Shown piece after piece: positions 5,913 to 6,493 of a DNA stretch of 6,493 nucleotides; positions within the stretch are counted from its first letter, which is position 1, and each line of letters starts with the position of its first letter. The DNA is from Treponema sp. GTDB lineage: Bacteria > Spirochaetota > Spirochaetia > Treponematales > Treponemataceae. Under the pieces are notes generated by a model that saw nothing but the letters and a program-made list of their open reading frames with translations, was not told where the DNA came from and did not search any database. Position numbers and translations under genes: made by a program. The stretch spans positions 1-6,493 of the forward strand of contig JAFYDO010000285.1 in NCBI GenBank assembly GCA_017544745.1. Direction: 5' to 3'.

Positions 5913-6493
5913 ATGTTTGACATAAAGGTTTTACCAATAGACTCAACTAAAAGAACCAATAACGGTTCTTTTTTACAGACACCATTCTGGTGTGAATTTA
6001 AATCCCGACACGACTGGACTTATAAACGTTTTTTTCTTGAACTTACCTACAAGGGTGCAGAAGAAAGCCAGACTCTTACCGAAGAAGTGTCGGTATTAAA
6101 CAGAAGCTTTGCCAGCGGAAGATTTTCCCTTGCATATATTCCGCTTTTTCCAAAGCTGCCGTTTGACATTAATGAAATTACACCGCAGGACCAGACAATT
6201 GAGTTTACAAACCTTTTGCATGACATTGCCTTTGCCTTAAAACCTGAGCTTCCTGCAAATACTATTGCAATACGCTTTGATCCTGATGTTGCTTTTGATA
6301 CAGCAGAAGAACGGGCAGAGTATAACCACGGAATGAGAATAATTTCCTTTGCAGACAGGCTTGGTCTTAAAACGAACCACGTAGATATTCAGCCGCCTGA
6401 CACAACATTAGTTGACCTTACCGCTGGCGAAGACGAAATACTTGGGCGTATGCACCAGAAATGGCGATACAACATACGGCTTGCAGAAAAAAA
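5913..6493 (+). CDS. FemAB/FemX-type peptidoglycan aminoacyltransferase (C-terminal part off the window)
   Basis: Enzymes of this family transfer an amino acid from aminoacyl-tRNA to the stem peptide of a lipid-linked peptidoglycan precursor at the cytoplasmic membrane face. I translated 193 codons without a stop; family members are usually about 330-420 residues, so roughly half is present. Recognisable segments are FLQTPFWCEFK (residues 20-30), typical of the start of the first GNAT-like fold, then IQPPDTTLVDLT (159-170) and KWRYNIRLAEK (183-193), the family signature for donor/acceptor binding. There is no signal peptide or membrane helix. The start lies three bases after the HD-GYP stop, with a good ribosome binding site; no later start would keep the conserved FLQTPFW segment. 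Specificity cannot be read from this half: glycine is one possibility, but serine or alanine are equally allowed. A terminator-like hairpin overlaps codons 13-20. Confidence 0.88.
   Translation, partial: MFDIKVLPIDSTKRTNNGSFLQTPFWCEFKSRHDWTYKRFFLELTYKGAEESQTLTEEVSVLNRSFASGRFSLAYIPLFPKLPFDINEITPQDQTIEFTNLLHDIAFALKPELPANTIAIRFDPDVAFDTAEERAEYNHGMRIISFADRLGLKTNHVDIQPPDTTLVDLTAGEDEILGRMHQKWRYNIRLAEK
5949..5974 (+). terminator. Terminator-like hairpin inside the start of the FemAB-family gene
   Basis: AAAAGAACC (5949-5957) pairs perfectly with GGTTCTTTT (5964-5972) across a six-base loop AATAAC, and the T-run continues to 5974. The form is that of an intrinsic terminator, but it lies within codons 13-20 of the FemAB-family frame. 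It may reduce read-through from the metG/HD-GYP genes, or it may be a coding coincidence. The stem has only three G-C pairs, so strength is uncertain. Confidence 0.45.

Noticed and set aside
6486..6493. A-run at the right edge as a possible frameshift site
   Set aside because: The frame continues normally to the edge (Lys codons within the RLAEK signature), and the sequence ends before anything can be judged.

Overview
The window looks like a piece of a Treponema-type spirochete chromosome, probably a gut, rumen or oral lineage. I base this on protein style only: an archaeal/eukaryotic-type methionyl-tRNA synthetase, a chemotaxis receptor with a spirochete-like signalling tip, an HD-GYP protein, a FemAB-family cell-wall enzyme, and moderately AT-rich DNA. 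No rRNA or other taxonomic marker is present, so the genus is an inference.

Layout. Positions 1-1865 hold a leftward methyl-accepting chemotaxis protein (MCP) whose C-terminal end lies beyond the left edge. Positions 1866-2216 are a 351-base divergent intergenic region. It is not empty: it holds back-to-back promoters sharing one -35 region, then a compact, GC-richer and highly self-complementary segment (about 1931-2135) ending in a terminator-like hairpin plus T-run, then a separate promoter and ribosome binding site for metG. Positions 2217-4526 are metG. Nine bases later comes a seven-helix membrane HD-GYP protein (4536-5909), and three bases after that a FemAB/FemX-type peptidoglycan aminoacyltransferase (5913 to the right edge, incomplete). 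The three rightward genes are spaced like an operon.

How the genes work together. metG makes Met-tRNA for translation. The FemAB-family enzyme would use an aminoacyl-tRNA to add an amino acid to a peptidoglycan precursor. The HD-GYP protein would degrade cyclic di-GMP in response to an unknown membrane signal. The divergent MCP would feed the CheA/CheW chemotaxis pathway. The operon mixes housekeeping and signalling, and I see no dedicated new pathway in the protein genes.

The best candidate for something undescribed is the 1931-2135 element. Its pairings nest from the first to the last bases of a predicted transcript of about 205 nt, and its terminator hairpin competes with two of its long-range stems. 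I could not match it to tmRNA, RNase P RNA, SRP RNA, a T-box or a tRNA. A second oddity is a terminator-like hairpin inside codons 13-20 of the FemAB-family gene.
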